From contig PFGG01000011.1 in the NCBI GenBank assembly GCA_002783405.1, forward strand, positions 148,747 through 212,746: 64,000 bases of DNA, written 5' to 3'. Positions 42,655-52,145 of the stretch are shown one piece after another. The notes beneath the pieces were generated by a model that saw only the letters and a list, made by a program, of their open reading frames with translations, did not search any database and had not been told where the DNA came from. Numbering within the stretch: position 1 is the stretch's first letter; every line of letters begins with the position of its first letter. The stretch comes from a bacterium (Candidatus Blackallbacteria) CG13_big_fil_rev_8_21_14_2_50_49_14 (lineage in GTDB: Bacteria > Cyanobacteriota > Sericytochromatia > UBA7694). Made by a program: the position numbers and the translations under genes.

Positions 42655-43478
42655 TGTGAGCTTTCCTTATAACGTTCTCCCAATTCCCGTGAGCGTCGGG
42701 TAGCAGTTTCAACCGTTTTGAGCAGCGTGGCCCGGATTTTGTATTCTTCCATGACCTGAATCCCTGCAATCGTTGTACCACCAGGAGAAGTCACCATATC
42801 ACGGAGTTGAGCGGGGTGTCTATCCGTTTCCTGAATCAACTGGGCAGAGCCCAAAAGGGTTTGTAAAACCAATTGACGAGAAGTCGCGCGCGGCAAGCCC
42901 TGTAATACACCGGCCTCAATCAAGGCATCTACGATTAAAAAAACAAAACCGGGGCCTGAACCACTCAAGCCCGTGACTGCATCTAAATATTTTTCAGGGA
43001 GAATCAAACACTCTCCCACAGCCGTAAAAATCGTACGTGTCAGCTCCAATTGCGCCTCTTGCACCTGGGAATTGGTGGCCAGAACAGACATACCGGCATT
43101 GACCAGACAAGGGGTATTGGTCATTACGCGGATAATGGCGGTCTCAGCAGGCAGCCAACGGGCCAGCCCCTCTATCGAAACGCCAGCCACAATCGAAATC
43201 AGCAAGAGATTGGCAGGCAAAGTAAAGGCCCCCAAACCTGAAAGTACTTTTGAGACATTGTCAGGCTTGACGGCCAATAAAAGAATTTCGGCTTGGGCAA
43301 GATCAGAAAGCTGAGTGGTGGTCTGCACCCCTATTTCCTGATGCAATTTGCGCAATTTATTGGGATTGGGATCTAAAACCAGGACTTCTTCAGGGCTGAA
43401 AACCTGGGCAGATGTCACCGCTCGGGACAAAACCTCTCCCATGACACCGCCGCCAATCACGGCAAAACGTATCGCCAT
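42651..43478 (-). CDS. proC: Pyrroline-5-carboxylate reductase
   Basis: The 275-residue enzyme makes proline from pyrroline-5-carboxylate with NAD(P)H. The N-terminal Rossmann motif FAVIGGGVMGEVL and the C-terminal signature (MVTSPGGTTIAGIQVME) are intact and the length is typical. It lies between sepF (20 bp upstream) and yggT (4-bp overlap) in one leftward transcript, a conserved order. A catabolic proline dehydrogenase is encoded at 32682. Confidence 0.93.
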   Translation of the reverse strand: MAIRFAVIGGGVMGEVLSRAVTSAQVFSPEEVLVLDPNPNKLRKLHQEIGVQTTTQLSDLAQAEILLLAVKPDNVSKVLSGLGAFTLPANLLLISIVAGVSIEGLARWLPAETAIIRVMTNTPCLVNAGMSVLATNSQVQEAQLELTRTIFTAVGECLILPEKYLDAVTGLSGSGPGFVFLIVDALIEAGVLQGLPRATSRQLVLQTLLGSAQLIQETDRHPAQLRDMVTSPGGTTIAGIQVMEEYKIRATLLKTVETATRRSRELGERYKESSQ

Positions 43479-43497
43479 CAGTTAGTTGCCTTCTGCA

Positions 43498-44004
43498 TCA
43501 GCCAATACGGTAAAAGAGATCCTTGGCATCTTTATTCAGCCAAGATTCTGCGCCCAATGAATTAATCACCACATTGCTGGGTGAAAAGAGGAATATGCCA
43601 TCCCCTACTCTTTGCTGATGTCCATCCAAGGCATGGGTCGCACCAGCCACAAAATCAATCAGGCGCTGGGCAGCCTCAGGCTCAAGCGAAGAAAGATTGA
43701 CAATCACAGCTTTACGAACGCGCAAAGATTCAACCACCTCAAGGGCTTCTTCAAAAGACTTGGGTTCAACAATCAGCATTTCACTTTGAGTAAGCGCAGA
43801 ATTTAGACCAATAATATTGTTGAGATTGCTTCCGGAAACACGCTCCTGACGCTGACGGCGAGAGAAACGCGCACTGACAGGCTCCTCAGGCAAAGGCTCC
43901 AATTGAGGAAGTTGCGGAGCGGTGGTCATTTCTTCTTCATATTCGGCTTCTTCCAAGGGCATGCCGACAAAATGTTTGACCTTTTTCCACAGTTCAGCGC
44001 TCAC
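43498..44004 (-). CDS. sepF: Cell division protein SepF
   Basis: The 168-residue protein has an N-terminal amphipathic helix (LWKKVKHFVG) for membrane binding, a linker of about 60 residues rich in Pro and Glu, and a C-terminal SepF domain (MLIVEPKSFEEALEVVESLRVRKAVIVNLSSLEPEAAQRLIDFVAG to GDGIFLFSPSNV). SepF polymerises and tethers FtsZ to the membrane in Gram-positive bacteria and cyanobacteria, and its presence in this Gram-negative-type genome fits a Cyanobacteriota relative. It heads the sepF-proC-yggT operon. Confidence 0.93.
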   Translation of the reverse strand: MSAELWKKVKHFVGMPLEEAEYEEEMTTAPQLPQLEPLPEEPVSARFSRRQRQERVSGSNLNNIIGLNSALTQSEMLIVEPKSFEEALEVVESLRVRKAVIVNLSSLEPEAAQRLIDFVAGATHALDGHQQRVGDGIFLFSPSNVVINSLGAESWLNKDAKDLFYRIG

Positions 44005-44107
44005 AATTCACAGACCTCTTTCAGATAATGCTTCGATGCAGGTGGGGAGATCCCAAAAATTCCAAAGGGCCATTGAACCCTGATTCATCTTAACACTATC
44101 TTTCAAA

Positions 44108-44136
44108 GGGATGATGTGCCTTGATCACACCATCCC
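44108..44136 (-). terminator. Imperfect stem-loop after the 5'-nucleotidase gene
   Basis: GGGATG/CATCCC and TGTG/CACA form a 10-bp stem with one mismatch and a 7-base loop, 27 bp after the stop of the leftward nucleotidase gene. The following T-run on the minus strand is short (CCCTTTG), so termination may be weak. Confidence 0.5.
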
Positions 44137-44162
44137 ATCAGATTTTCAGCCCGATCTGAGAA

Positions 44163-45680
44163 TTATTTTCGAATCAAACGCGGGTCTGAAGGGGCCTGAA
44201 TGACGCGGTGCGTATGTAAATACTCCAACATCATATCCCGCAAGGTTCTCCCTGAGGGAACCGCATTTCGGGGGCGTTCAAAAGGAATCGCCTCATTGCC
44301 CTCAAAAACATAATCAGGAGCGGCGACCTTATACCAACGTTTGGGATCCAGTGGTTTGCCATTGATGAGAATTTCAGATAGTTTTTTATCCTTCAGAGTA
44401 TACACCAAACCAGAAAATTGCAGATTTTTTGAAACCCCCAAACGGCTGACTGAAATTTCGACGACTTTACGCAAAGCATCTCCCTGTATTTCAAAGGCTG
44501 TGGACGTATTGTCAAAGGGTAAAATTTCAAAAATTTCTCCGACCTGAATCGGCCCTTTGTTCAAGCCATTGCGAACTCCCCCGGTATTCATAATACCCAC
44601 TTCCGTTTTCAGTGAGTCACGCAAAATATCTGCCAAGAGACTGCCCAAGGGAAAAGGGCCATCGTATTTGCCTTCAACTGAGAAATCTGATTTGGACTCG
44701 CCAATCACTTTCTGCATATCCGCCCGCAGACGCTGGGCATAGGACTCAAGCATTTCAGGCAAAGGTTGATGATCCCACGTTTCATCCATCAAAACGCGTT
44801 CACTGCTATAGTGCAGAATATGCTTGCGGTGATCCAGGGTCAAGTCCAAACGTCCTACCCAGGCACCCATTTGGCCAGCATGCATTACCAAGGTTCCACC
44901 CAAGCCATTCTCTGAACCATTGGCGATCAATTTGGCCTGTTCCATTTCCGTATGCGAATGCCCGCCTAAAATCACATCAATACCCGGCACAGCCTGGGCA
45001 AAAGGTTCGTCATACCAAATGCCCATATGGTGAAGAGAGACAATCAAATCGACTTTGGGACGCAGTTCAGCCACCAAGCGTTTGGCTATCGGCACGGGGT
45101 CATGAAAAACATAGCCCTCTTTCCGCTGCTGAGCCACTGCCTGCCAGGCGTGCTCACTGAGAAAACCTAAAACCGCTATTTTTAAACCCTGACGCTCAAA
45201 AATTTGAAAAGGTCTAAAAATCAGCAAACCCGATGATTTCTCGGTTACATTGGCACATAACAAAGGAAAATGAGAATACTGGACCTGTTTACGCAAATTG
45301 AGCATGCCATTGTCCAAATCATGGTTGCCCATGGTCATGGCATCATATCCCATTATATTCATGGCACGGATATCAGGCTCGCCCAAATAAAAATTATAAA
45401 AAGGCGTGCCTTGAAAGACATCTCCTGCATCTAAAATCAAGGTTTGAGGGTTGGATTTTTTAACTGATTCAAAAAACCGTGAACGCCGTATCACCCCTCC
45501 CACTTTTTTCTTCAGCCCCAAATGTTCAAAGGGTTCCAAGCGATTGTGCGTATCATTGGTAAACAAGAGGGTAAGGGTTTGTTCTGTGGCCGCATAGCCC
45601 GGTGAAGTGACGGGAAAGAGTAAGGCCCCCATCAGACAGGCTACCAACAGAATAGAACGAAAGGGGGAGTATTTTATCAT
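44163..45680 (-). CDS. Secreted 5'-nucleotidase / 2',3'-cyclic phosphodiesterase family (UshA-like)
   Basis: The 505-residue protein has a signal peptide (ending near GYAA), an N-terminal metallophosphatase domain with TNDTHN, DAGDVFQG, MGNHDLDNG and GGHSHTE motifs that bind two metals, and a C-terminal 5'-nucleotidase domain (GSLLADILRDS, NTGGVRNGL, FDNTSTAFEI). It should act in the periplasm, removing phosphate from nucleotides for scavenging. The ATG at 45680 starts a good signal peptide and follows AGGA. It is divergent from the DedA gene. Confidence 0.9.
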   Translation of the reverse strand: MIKYSPFRSILLVACLMGALLFPVTSPGYAATEQTLTLLFTNDTHNRLEPFEHLGLKKKVGGVIRRSRFFESVKKSNPQTLILDAGDVFQGTPFYNFYLGEPDIRAMNIMGYDAMTMGNHDLDNGMLNLRKQVQYSHFPLLCANVTEKSSGLLIFRPFQIFERQGLKIAVLGFLSEHAWQAVAQQRKEGYVFHDPVPIAKRLVAELRPKVDLIVSLHHMGIWYDEPFAQAVPGIDVILGGHSHTEMEQAKLIANGSENGLGGTLVMHAGQMGAWVGRLDLTLDHRKHILHYSSERVLMDETWDHQPLPEMLESYAQRLRADMQKVIGESKSDFSVEGKYDGPFPLGSLLADILRDSLKTEVGIMNTGGVRNGLNKGPIQVGEIFEILPFDNTSTAFEIQGDALRKVVEISVSRLGVSKNLQFSGLVYTLKDKKLSEILINGKPLDPKRWYKVAAPDYVFEGNEAIPFERPRNAVPSGRTLRDMMLEYLHTHRVIQAPSDPRLIRK

Positions 45681-45850
45681 GGCGAAAGATCCTGCAAGCA
45701 TTTTTTACAGATTACCACACCCTTTTGCTGAGAGGCTCGGCAAGAGGAAGAGCCAGCTTCTTTGAAATCTGTACAAATGTAAGCCATATCGCAGACAGAA
45801 GGGGCCGTGTTAGAGTACAAAGGATAAAAAATCTGATAATAGGGCCCCCC

Positions 45851-46531
45851 ATGGAATTCCTCTCTCAAATCATCAACCTTTTCCTGCATTTGGATAAACA
45901 TCTGCAAACCGTGATCGAAACCTACGGCATCTGGACCTATCTGATCCTCTTTGTGATTATCTTCTGTGAAACAGGTTTGGTAGTAACCCCCTTCCTGCCA
46001 GGGGATTCTCTGCTTTTTGCGGCAGGAACCTTTGCGGCTTTGGGCTCACTGAATATTGCGATTGTTTTGGGATTGCTGGCATTTGCTGCCATTTTGGGGG
46101 ATGCCGTCAATTATTGGATTGGCTATAAATTGGGGCCTGCTGTTTTCGAAAAACCCAAAAGTAAAATTTTTAAACGGGAATACCTTGAAAAGACCCAGGC
46201 CTTTTATGCCAAATATGGCGGAAGAGCGATTATTTTTGCACGTTTTGTGCCCATCGTTCGCACCTTCGCCCCCTTCGTTGCTGGGATTGGAAAAATGCAA
46301 TATACTCGTTTTTTAACCTATAACGTGATCGGCGCGCTGCTTTGGGTGGGCCTATGTGCCCTTGGCGGCTTTTTATTCGGCAATATTCCGATTGTCAAAA
46401 AGAATTTTGAACTTGCCATTTTGGGGATCATTGCCCTTTCAGTGCTGCCCATGCTAATTGAATACCTGCGGCATAAAAAAACAAAGCCTGAAAGATCTCA
46501 ACAAGAAGAACCCACGCCTGAAAGCATATAA
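45851..46531 (+). CDS. DedA-family membrane protein
   Basis: The 226-residue integral membrane protein has the DedA signature: FVIIFCETGLVVTPFLPGDSLLFAAGT early and FARFVPIVRTFAPFVAGIGKM later, with four to five helices. DedA proteins are lipid scramblases or transporters (for example of undecaprenyl phosphate) needed for membrane integrity. The ATG at 45851 is used; the longer open frame to 45725 lacks homology. A strong bidirectional terminator follows. Confidence 0.92.
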   Translation: MEFLSQIINLFLHLDKHLQTVIETYGIWTYLILFVIIFCETGLVVTPFLPGDSLLFAAGTFAALGSLNIAIVLGLLAFAAILGDAVNYWIGYKLGPAVFEKPKSKIFKREYLEKTQAFYAKYGGRAIIFARFVPIVRTFAPFVAGIGKMQYTRFLTYNVIGALLWVGLCALGGFLFGNIPIVKKNFELAILGIIALSVLPMLIEYLRHKKTKPERSQQEEPTPESI

Positions 46532-46564
46532 CACATTCGAGTCAAACATTCTAACCGGCGAAAA

Positions 46565-46595
46565 AAAAGGCGTATCCTCAGGGGATACGCCTTTT
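46565..46595. terminator. Bidirectional intrinsic terminator
   Basis: AAAAGGCGTATCC and its complement form a 13-bp stem with a 5-base loop, flanked by A-runs and T-runs, between the convergent dedA and SRPBCC genes. Confidence 0.9.
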
Positions 46596-46609
46596 AAAGT
46601 TCGGTCAAT

Positions 46610-47182
46610 TTAAAGACGGACTGAATACTTTTCTACCGCTTCAAAAATCGAAGGTATCGTAGATTTGGTAACTTCCCCATACATCCACTTGGGAATGACA
46701 GGCACCCCCAAATCAGCGGTCACCGTATAGGTGGCGTAAGTCGCCTTGCCTTGGGCTTTTAACTGCCAGGAGCCTTCATTGTGCTTAATCGAGCCCTTGA
46801 GCATACTCCAACGAATGGAATGCACAGAAGGGGTTTCGACATACTTATTCGTATACCAGGTTCCCGTAAAAGGCCAGGGAACATCGAGCATCAGGGTGGC
46901 TTGAGCAAGATTGCCTTTGCGAGCCTCTAGCTTACTGCTGGCAATCTTGGGCATAAATTTCTGATAATCAGCATAGTTCGTTAGCGCTTTCCAGACTTTG
47001 GCAATCGGTACATTGATAAGCCCCACTGCCTTGACCGTTTTCGGGCGTCCATCCCCTTGATCCAGCAGTCGCACATCAATCTTAGAAGTGCTCTGAGCGG
47101 GAGGCGCGGTCAAATTTAAGCCCATCCCCAAGACCCCGAAGGCCAAACCTAAAAGTACTGTTCTTTTTAAGATATTACGCAT
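46610..47182 (-). CDS. SRPBCC (polyketide cyclase / START-like) family protein, exported
   Basis: The 190-residue protein has an N-terminal hydrophobic segment (VLLGLAFGVLGMGLNL) that acts as a signal or anchor. It is followed by an SRPBCC domain (VGLINVPIAKVWKALTNYADYQKFMPKIASSKL to YTVTADLGVPVIPKW), which forms a hydrophobic-ligand pocket. Such proteins bind lipids, polyketides or quinones; the ligand is unknown here. The ATG at 47182 is ten bases after GAGG. It lies downstream of dnaB in the same direction, 50 bp away. Confidence 0.8.
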   Translation of the reverse strand: MRNILKRTVLLGLAFGVLGMGLNLTAPPAQSTSKIDVRLLDQGDGRPKTVKAVGLINVPIAKVWKALTNYADYQKFMPKIASSKLEARKGNLAQATLMLDVPWPFTGTWYTNKYVETPSVHSIRWSMLKGSIKHNEGSWQLKAQGKATYATYTVTADLGVPVIPKWMYGEVTKSTIPSIFEAVEKYSVRL

Positions 47183-47231
47183 AAACACCAATCCTCACCT
47201 GCAATACGGAGATACTTTTCAGTTTAACATC

Positions 47232-48590
47232 TCAATCCAACATCAGGTTGCCAAATTTTGTAAGCTCCTTGTCAAAGTAAACGCGCACAGTGCCCGTTGG
47301 GCCATTACGGTGTTTGGCAATCAGAATTTCAGCCACATTTTTATCATTGCTGTCGGGGTTATAGTATTCGTCACGGTAGATAAACAAAACAATATCTGCG
47401 TCCTGTTCAATCGCGCCTGATTCACGCAAATCGCTCAACATGGGGCGTTTATTGGTACGGCTTTCAACGGCACGGCTGAGCTGACTCAGACCAATCACAG
47501 GCACACTCAGCTCACGCGCCAATTGCTTCATCGAGCGTGAAATTTTAGAAAGCTCCTGTACCCGGTTATCATCCCGGCTGCTGACACCACTGTCCATCAA
47601 TTGCAGATAGTCAATCACGATCAGTCCCAATTCATGGTGTTCGGCTTTCAAACGCCGGGCCTTGGCACGTATCTCAGCTGGGGTGATCATACTTGAATCA
47701 TCAATAAAAATAGGCGCTTCAGACAGACGCGCAATCGCATTTGAAAGGGTGTGCCACTCATCAGCATGCAGGGATCCATTCCGCAGGGATCTTGAATTCA
47801 TGGCAGCTTCTGCGCAGAGCATACGGGTAATCAATTGCTCTTTTGACATTTCCAAACTGAACACAGCGACAGGCTTTTTATTTTCTATCGCCATATGCGT
47901 GGCAAAATTAATCGCCAGACTGGTTTTCCCCATCGCCGGACGTGCAGCCAGAATCACCAGATCGGAGGGGTTAAAACCACCGCCTAAAAGGGTGTCCATA
48001 TCCAAGATACCGGTTTTAAGCCGGGTTTCATTCAAGAGTTCAGGATTATTATAGACATTCTCAAGGTTTTCAAAGAGCATCCAAAGCGTCGGCTGAATAT
48101 GTTCCAAGCCTTGCCCCAAACGATGCTGGCCCACTTCAAAAATTTTCTGTTCTGCTTTATTCAACAAAACACCAATATCTGTTTCATCGGTCTGGTAACC
48201 CAAACTCACAATTTCGGTACCCGCTCGGATCAGTTTGCGCAAAATCGCATTGCGCTCAATGATTCGGGCATAGTATTCAATATTGGCCGTCGTAGGAATA
48301 CTGTTGACCAGTGAAAGCAGATACGAAGTGCCACCTGCTTTTTCAAGTGCATCCTGAGACTTTAAACTGTCAGCCAGACTGAGGATATCCACGGGCTGTC
48401 CATGTGAAAACAGATTGCGGATCTGCTCATAGATCAGCGTATGCGCTGGCAGATAAAAATAATCCGGCTGAATAATTTCAATAACACGGGCCAAAGCTTC
48501 GCTATCCAGAAGCATCCCCCCCAAAACAGCGACTTCAGCGTCTTTGTTATGGGGGGGCGTAAGCTCAGGCAATTCGGTGGAAGAAATCAT
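47232..48590 (-). CDS. dnaB: Replicative DNA helicase
   Basis: The 452-residue protein has the N-terminal primase-interacting domain (AVLGGMLLDSEALARVIEII) and a RecA-like ATPase with Walker A ARPAMGKTS (216-224), Walker B LIVIDYLQLM and the terminal R-finger region (AKHRNGPTGTV). As a hexamer it unwinds DNA at the replication fork. No intein is present, although many DnaB proteins of cyanobacterial relatives carry one. Its ATG overlaps the stop of rplI by 4 bp, a widespread rplI-dnaB order. Confidence 0.96.
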   Translation of the reverse strand: MISSTELPELTPPHNKDAEVAVLGGMLLDSEALARVIEIIQPDYFYLPAHTLIYEQIRNLFSHGQPVDILSLADSLKSQDALEKAGGTSYLLSLVNSIPTTANIEYYARIIERNAILRKLIRAGTEIVSLGYQTDETDIGVLLNKAEQKIFEVGQHRLGQGLEHIQPTLWMLFENLENVYNNPELLNETRLKTGILDMDTLLGGGFNPSDLVILAARPAMGKTSLAINFATHMAIENKKPVAVFSLEMSKEQLITRMLCAEAAMNSRSLRNGSLHADEWHTLSNAIARLSEAPIFIDDSSMITPAEIRAKARRLKAEHHELGLIVIDYLQLMDSGVSSRDDNRVQELSKISRSMKQLARELSVPVIGLSQLSRAVESRTNKRPMLSDLRESGAIEQDADIVLFIYRDEYYNPDSNDKNVAEILIAKHRNGPTGTVRVYFDKELTKFGNLMLD

Positions 48591-49039
48591 CCTTCCTGAG
48601 CGACAACCTGGACCTTAAGAGCAGCTACTACTTTGGGATGCAGTTTGATATGCGCCTCGTGCTCGCCAATATGACGAATGGCGGTGCGAATATCGACCTG
48701 TTTTTTGTCGACTTCAATTTTAGCTTGCTCAGCCAAGGCCTGTACCACTTCTTTGCTGGTAACCGTGCCATAAAGTTTGCCTTCTTCACCCACGCGTTCA
48801 GCGATGGTAACTGACAAGCCTTCGATCTTCTGAGCCAATTCCTGTGCACGCACCAGAATCGCAGCTTCTTTTTTGGCAATTGCCTTTTTGCGCTCATCAT
48901 AGTGCTTCAGCACACTGGGAGTCGCAACCTGGGCCATTTGGTTTGGTAAAAGGAAGTTGCGGGCATAGCCTTCGTTAACATCCACAACACTACCGTTCAT
49001 GCCCAGCTTGTCATGATCTTTGGTCAGTACAACTTTCAT
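48587..49039 (-). CDS. rplI: 50S ribosomal protein L9
   Basis: The 150-residue protein starts MKVVLTKDHDKLGMNGSVV and continues DVNEGYARNFLLPN, the L9 signature of the rRNA-binding N-domain, followed by the long connecting helix and a C-domain. It is co-transcribed with dnaB. The 242 bp upstream to the SLH porin stop carry no rpsF or rpsR, which often precede rplI elsewhere, and no other gene. Confidence 0.96.
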   Translation of the reverse strand: MKVVLTKDHDKLGMNGSVVDVNEGYARNFLLPNQMAQVATPSVLKHYDERKKAIAKKEAAILVRAQELAQKIEGLSVTIAERVGEEGKLYGTVTSKEVVQALAEQAKIEVDKKQVDIRTAIRHIGEHEAHIKLHPKVVAALKVQVVAQEG

Positions 49040-49238
49040 TGCTTGAAATTCCTTTCAGATTTGAGACAGACATATGGGGGGCTGCTTCCAGACGGCTCAT
49101 TGTTGGAGTCAATACCTCTGGCTTCAGGAAAAAAAGCCCTATGCCCATTTAATTTTAATATTCACAAGATTGTGGCTACACAAAGAATCTATTCAGAATC
49201 TCATATATACAATCCGGTTCAACAGTATAGCATGGCAA

Positions 49239-49267
49239 GGGCCGCCCCCCCAACAGGAAAGCGGCCC
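49239..49267. other. GC-rich stem-loop after the SLH porin gene
   Basis: GGGCCGC and GCGGCCC form a 7-bp stem with a 15-base loop, 15 bp beyond the stop of the leftward porin gene. The minus strand has no T-run after it, so it may be a weak terminator or a stabilising 3' hairpin. Confidence 0.4.
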
Positions 49268-49281
49268 AGTTTCGCAAAGAA

Positions 49282-50835
49282 TCAGAAGAAGAAGGATGAA
49301 GAAACCGCGATCGTGGTTTTATCAAACTTGCTGTCTTGGGGCAATCTTTGTCCAAAAACTTTCTGACGACGGCCCAATTCAAGTGTTAAATTGGGAATCA
49401 CAGGATTATCATAGGTCAACTGCACCATAAAACCCGCTAAATCCCCCACTTCGTCAGGAGAACCTTCATAGAACTCGCCATTTTGAAGTGTAAAGGGCTC
49501 TTGAATCGCAAAAAGTAGACTGGGGATATTGGTATCCGGCCACTCGGGATTCATCTGCTTCAAATTAGAGGGCGTTGAAAAATAAACCCCGGCAATCACT
49601 TGCTGATAGGTTTTTTCACTTTCAAACTTGCCTGAGCCTCCAAGACTGAATCCACTGAAAGACCAGTTGGTGGAAGCAGCAGCTCCTCTAAAATTAATTT
49701 CATCTGAAAGACCCCGGAACGTAGCCTGTAAACCCACCCCGAAAGTATCGTTGCCGATATCCAGAATGGCGGTATGGTTGTGCAGGGGATCCAGAACGGG
49801 CTCCCCAATCACCAAGGACTGGTCACCTTCCGAAACAAACTTCAGACGGGCAAAACCCAAATCCAATTTGAGCTGACCGTAAAAAACGTCGGGGCTGGCC
49901 GCGATGGCACCACTGAAAATACCTTCTGAAAACTCTGTCCCAGCAATAAAACTACGGGTCAAACGAATGCCCCGGCTGGAACCAAACAAATTCGGTGAAG
50001 CCCGACTGACGGCAGGAGAATCCAACGTACCAATAATACTGTTGCCAAACTGGTTGGGAATCGAGGTAAAAGGTTGGATCAGACGGGTTACCCCCATAAA
50101 GCCAAACTTAACACGGGGATTGAGGAACCCCCCTTCGCGGTGATCAAACCAAGCCTCGCCAAACCCCACACTGATGTCCTTGTTCTCTTTGAACTGAGAT
50201 TTTTTACCGCTTTCGCCCTCTTTGTTCTCATCTTGAATCGAGCTAAAATCACCCGACAGGGCAGAACGAATCGTGGTTTTTTCAGAGGCGGCAATACGCA
50301 TATTCAATGAAAATGAAGCGGTATAACCAGGGCGGAAATTGTCTTCCTGCACATCTTCGGCCCCAACACTGATCATGCCCCCAAAGCGAACAGAGCCAAT
50401 ATCCTCTTTCAGTTTGGCCAGAGCTTCTTCTAACTGCTTGATTTTGGCTGCCTGATCCGCATGTTGCTTTTTCATGGTATCAATTTCTTGCTTGAACTCA
50501 TCATTCAAGGCCCTGAGCGTTTTTAAGTCTTCCAAGGCGACTTTGCCAATACGCTTCGTGAGTTCTTCTGTTTGGGCCAACTGATCCATGATTTTAAGCA
50601 GAGCAGCCGCAGCTTCATAACGACTGATATTGCGTGTGCCTCGGAAGGTCTTGTCTGGAAAACCCTCCATCACGCCATATTTTTCTACCAGGGCCTGAAC
50701 GGCTCTGGCGGCCCAATGTTCTGCTGGCACATCGGTAAAATTAACCGACGAAAGCTGTGCCAAGGCAGGGCCAGCCCCCATACTCATCAGAGTGGTACTC
50801 AGCAATGCGGCGGCGAAGAGTTTCTGATAACGCAA
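49282..50835 (-). CDS. SLH-domain porin of the cyanobacterial OprB/Som type
   Basis: The 517-residue product has a signal peptide (cut after ALA), one S-layer homology domain at about 27-85 (FTDVPAEHWAARAVQALVEK, then RNISRYEAAAALLKIMDQL), a coiled coil at about 90-150, and a beta-barrel of about 370 residues ending in a run of phenylalanines. In cyanobacteria such porins anchor the outer membrane to pyruvylated wall polymers through SLH. I chose a TTG start at 50835: it has AGGAG nine bases upstream and gives a perfect signal peptide, whereas the longer frame overlaps ilvE. Its ribosome site lies at the ilvE stop, so the two genes are coupled. Confidence 0.85.
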   Translation of the reverse strand: MRYQKLFAAALLSTTLMSMGAGPALAQLSSVNFTDVPAEHWAARAVQALVEKYGVMEGFPDKTFRGTRNISRYEAAAALLKIMDQLAQTEELTKRIGKVALEDLKTLRALNDEFKQEIDTMKKQHADQAAKIKQLEEALAKLKEDIGSVRFGGMISVGAEDVQEDNFRPGYTASFSLNMRIAASEKTTIRSALSGDFSSIQDENKEGESGKKSQFKENKDISVGFGEAWFDHREGGFLNPRVKFGFMGVTRLIQPFTSIPNQFGNSIIGTLDSPAVSRASPNLFGSSRGIRLTRSFIAGTEFSEGIFSGAIAASPDVFYGQLKLDLGFARLKFVSEGDQSLVIGEPVLDPLHNHTAILDIGNDTFGVGLQATFRGLSDEINFRGAAASTNWSFSGFSLGGSGKFESEKTYQQVIAGVYFSTPSNLKQMNPEWPDTNIPSLLFAIQEPFTLQNGEFYEGSPDEVGDLAGFMVQLTYDNPVIPNLTLELGRRQKVFGQRLPQDSKFDKTTIAVSSSFFF

Positions 50836-50848
50836 CGGTCGATGCTCC

Positions 50849-51772
50849 TTACTTGTAAACTGGTGTAAGCCAATGTCTGTAGCGGGGCTCCTGGCCCTTG
50901 ACAACACGGAAATAGCTTTCCTGCAAATGACGGCTGATCGGCCAATGGCCATTCTGACCAATGGGTCTCCGGTCAACCTCCCGAATAGGTGTCACTTCTG
51001 CAGCCGTTCCGGTAAAAAAAGCTTCGTCTGCGGTCATGAACTGACCTACTGTCAAAGCGCCAATCTCTACTTCATAGCCCAAATCTGTTGCCAACTGCAA
51101 GATCGTATCACGGGTAATCCCCGCCAGAATTGAAGCATTGATAGGATTGGTAAAAATTTTTCCATTTTTAACAATAAAAATATTCTCTCCACTGCCCTCA
51201 GCAATATCTCCATATTCATTCAGGAGAACAGCCTCATCAAAGCCACGATCTTTTGCATCCATAACAGCCAACATAGAATTGAGGTATTGTCCTGTGGCTT
51301 TGGCCATCACCGGGAACATTTGAGAGTGAAATTTTTTCCAACTGGTAATCGTTACACGTGCACCTTTTTCGAGAGCTTCATCTCCCATATAGGCCCCCCA
51401 AGGCCAGGAGCCAATATGCACTTCAATATTTTCACGATTGGGCAAGACCCCTAATTTGCCATAGCCTACAAAGGCAATCGGACGAATATAGCAATCTTTG
51501 AATTTATTTTCCCGTACAACCTGAAGAACCCCTTCTTTTAAGGCCTCAAAAGTATAGGGCATGTGAAACTGATAGACCTTTGCTGAATCAAAAAAACGAT
51601 GTAGATGATCATCAAGACGAAATACAAAAGGTCCGTCTTCAGAGTCATAGGCACGAATGCCCTCAAAGATGCCACTGCCATAATGCAAGCCATGCGTCAT
51701 GACATGGACTTTGGCTTCATTCCAGGGAATTAGTTGTCCATTGGACCAGATTTTACCGTTTTCAGGAAACAT
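50849..51772 (-). CDS. ilvE: Branched-chain amino acid aminotransferase
   Basis: This 307-residue class IV PLP aminotransferase has THGLHYGSGIFEGIRAY, the catalytic lysine Lys158 in MAKATGQYLNS, and EGSGENIFIVKNG near the phosphate site. It converts branched-chain 2-oxo acids and glutamate to valine, leucine and isoleucine. The ATG at 51772 follows a strong AGGAGAGG. The SLH porin gene starts 14 bp after it on the same strand, an odd pairing for a biosynthetic enzyme. Confidence 0.92.
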   Translation of the reverse strand: MFPENGKIWSNGQLIPWNEAKVHVMTHGLHYGSGIFEGIRAYDSEDGPFVFRLDDHLHRFFDSAKVYQFHMPYTFEALKEGVLQVVRENKFKDCYIRPIAFVGYGKLGVLPNRENIEVHIGSWPWGAYMGDEALEKGARVTITSWKKFHSQMFPVMAKATGQYLNSMLAVMDAKDRGFDEAVLLNEYGDIAEGSGENIFIVKNGKIFTNPINASILAGITRDTILQLATDLGYEVEIGALTVGQFMTADEAFFTGTAAEVTPIREVDRRPIGQNGHWPISRHLQESYFRVVKGQEPRYRHWLTPVYK

Positions 51773-51964
51773 CCACCTCTCCTGTCGAGAAAAAAAACAC
51801 CGTTCAGGTCTTCAGACATATTACTACGAACCCCGTCAAACACCAAGTCTGCAAGTTCCTGTTTCACAAGACTTCAATCAGAACCATTTCTGAGTGATAA
51901 TTTCTCGTTTCAAAAACCGTCTGAGTGCTGATAAAACAAGGAGTCACTGCCCCTGCTCACCGTC

Positions 51965-51993
51965 TGGACAGCCCCCCTCCAATGCGCTATAAT
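51965..51993 (+). promoter_or_regulatory. Sigma-70 promoter of the nusA-ylxR-infB operon
   Basis: TGGACA (51965-51970), a 17-bp spacer and a perfect TATAAT (51988-51993) point rightward. Transcription would begin near 52000, leaving a leader of about 145 nt before nusA. The leader has a possible small stem (ATGGC/GCCAT near 52065-52085) but no coding frame. The rest of the 373-bp gap from 51773 holds no gene; in particular rimP is not here. Confidence 0.8.
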
Positions 51994-52145
51994 ACAGGTG
52001 ATTCAGGACAATTTAACTGTCAGAACGCCTTCACCTTGTTGTTGAGCGTTTATTTTTTCGCCTGAAAATGGCTTAACCATGGCCATCAAAACGAGAAGAT
52101 TGCAGACCTGAATAATCTGAGATAAAGGGAAATTGGCACAGAGGC

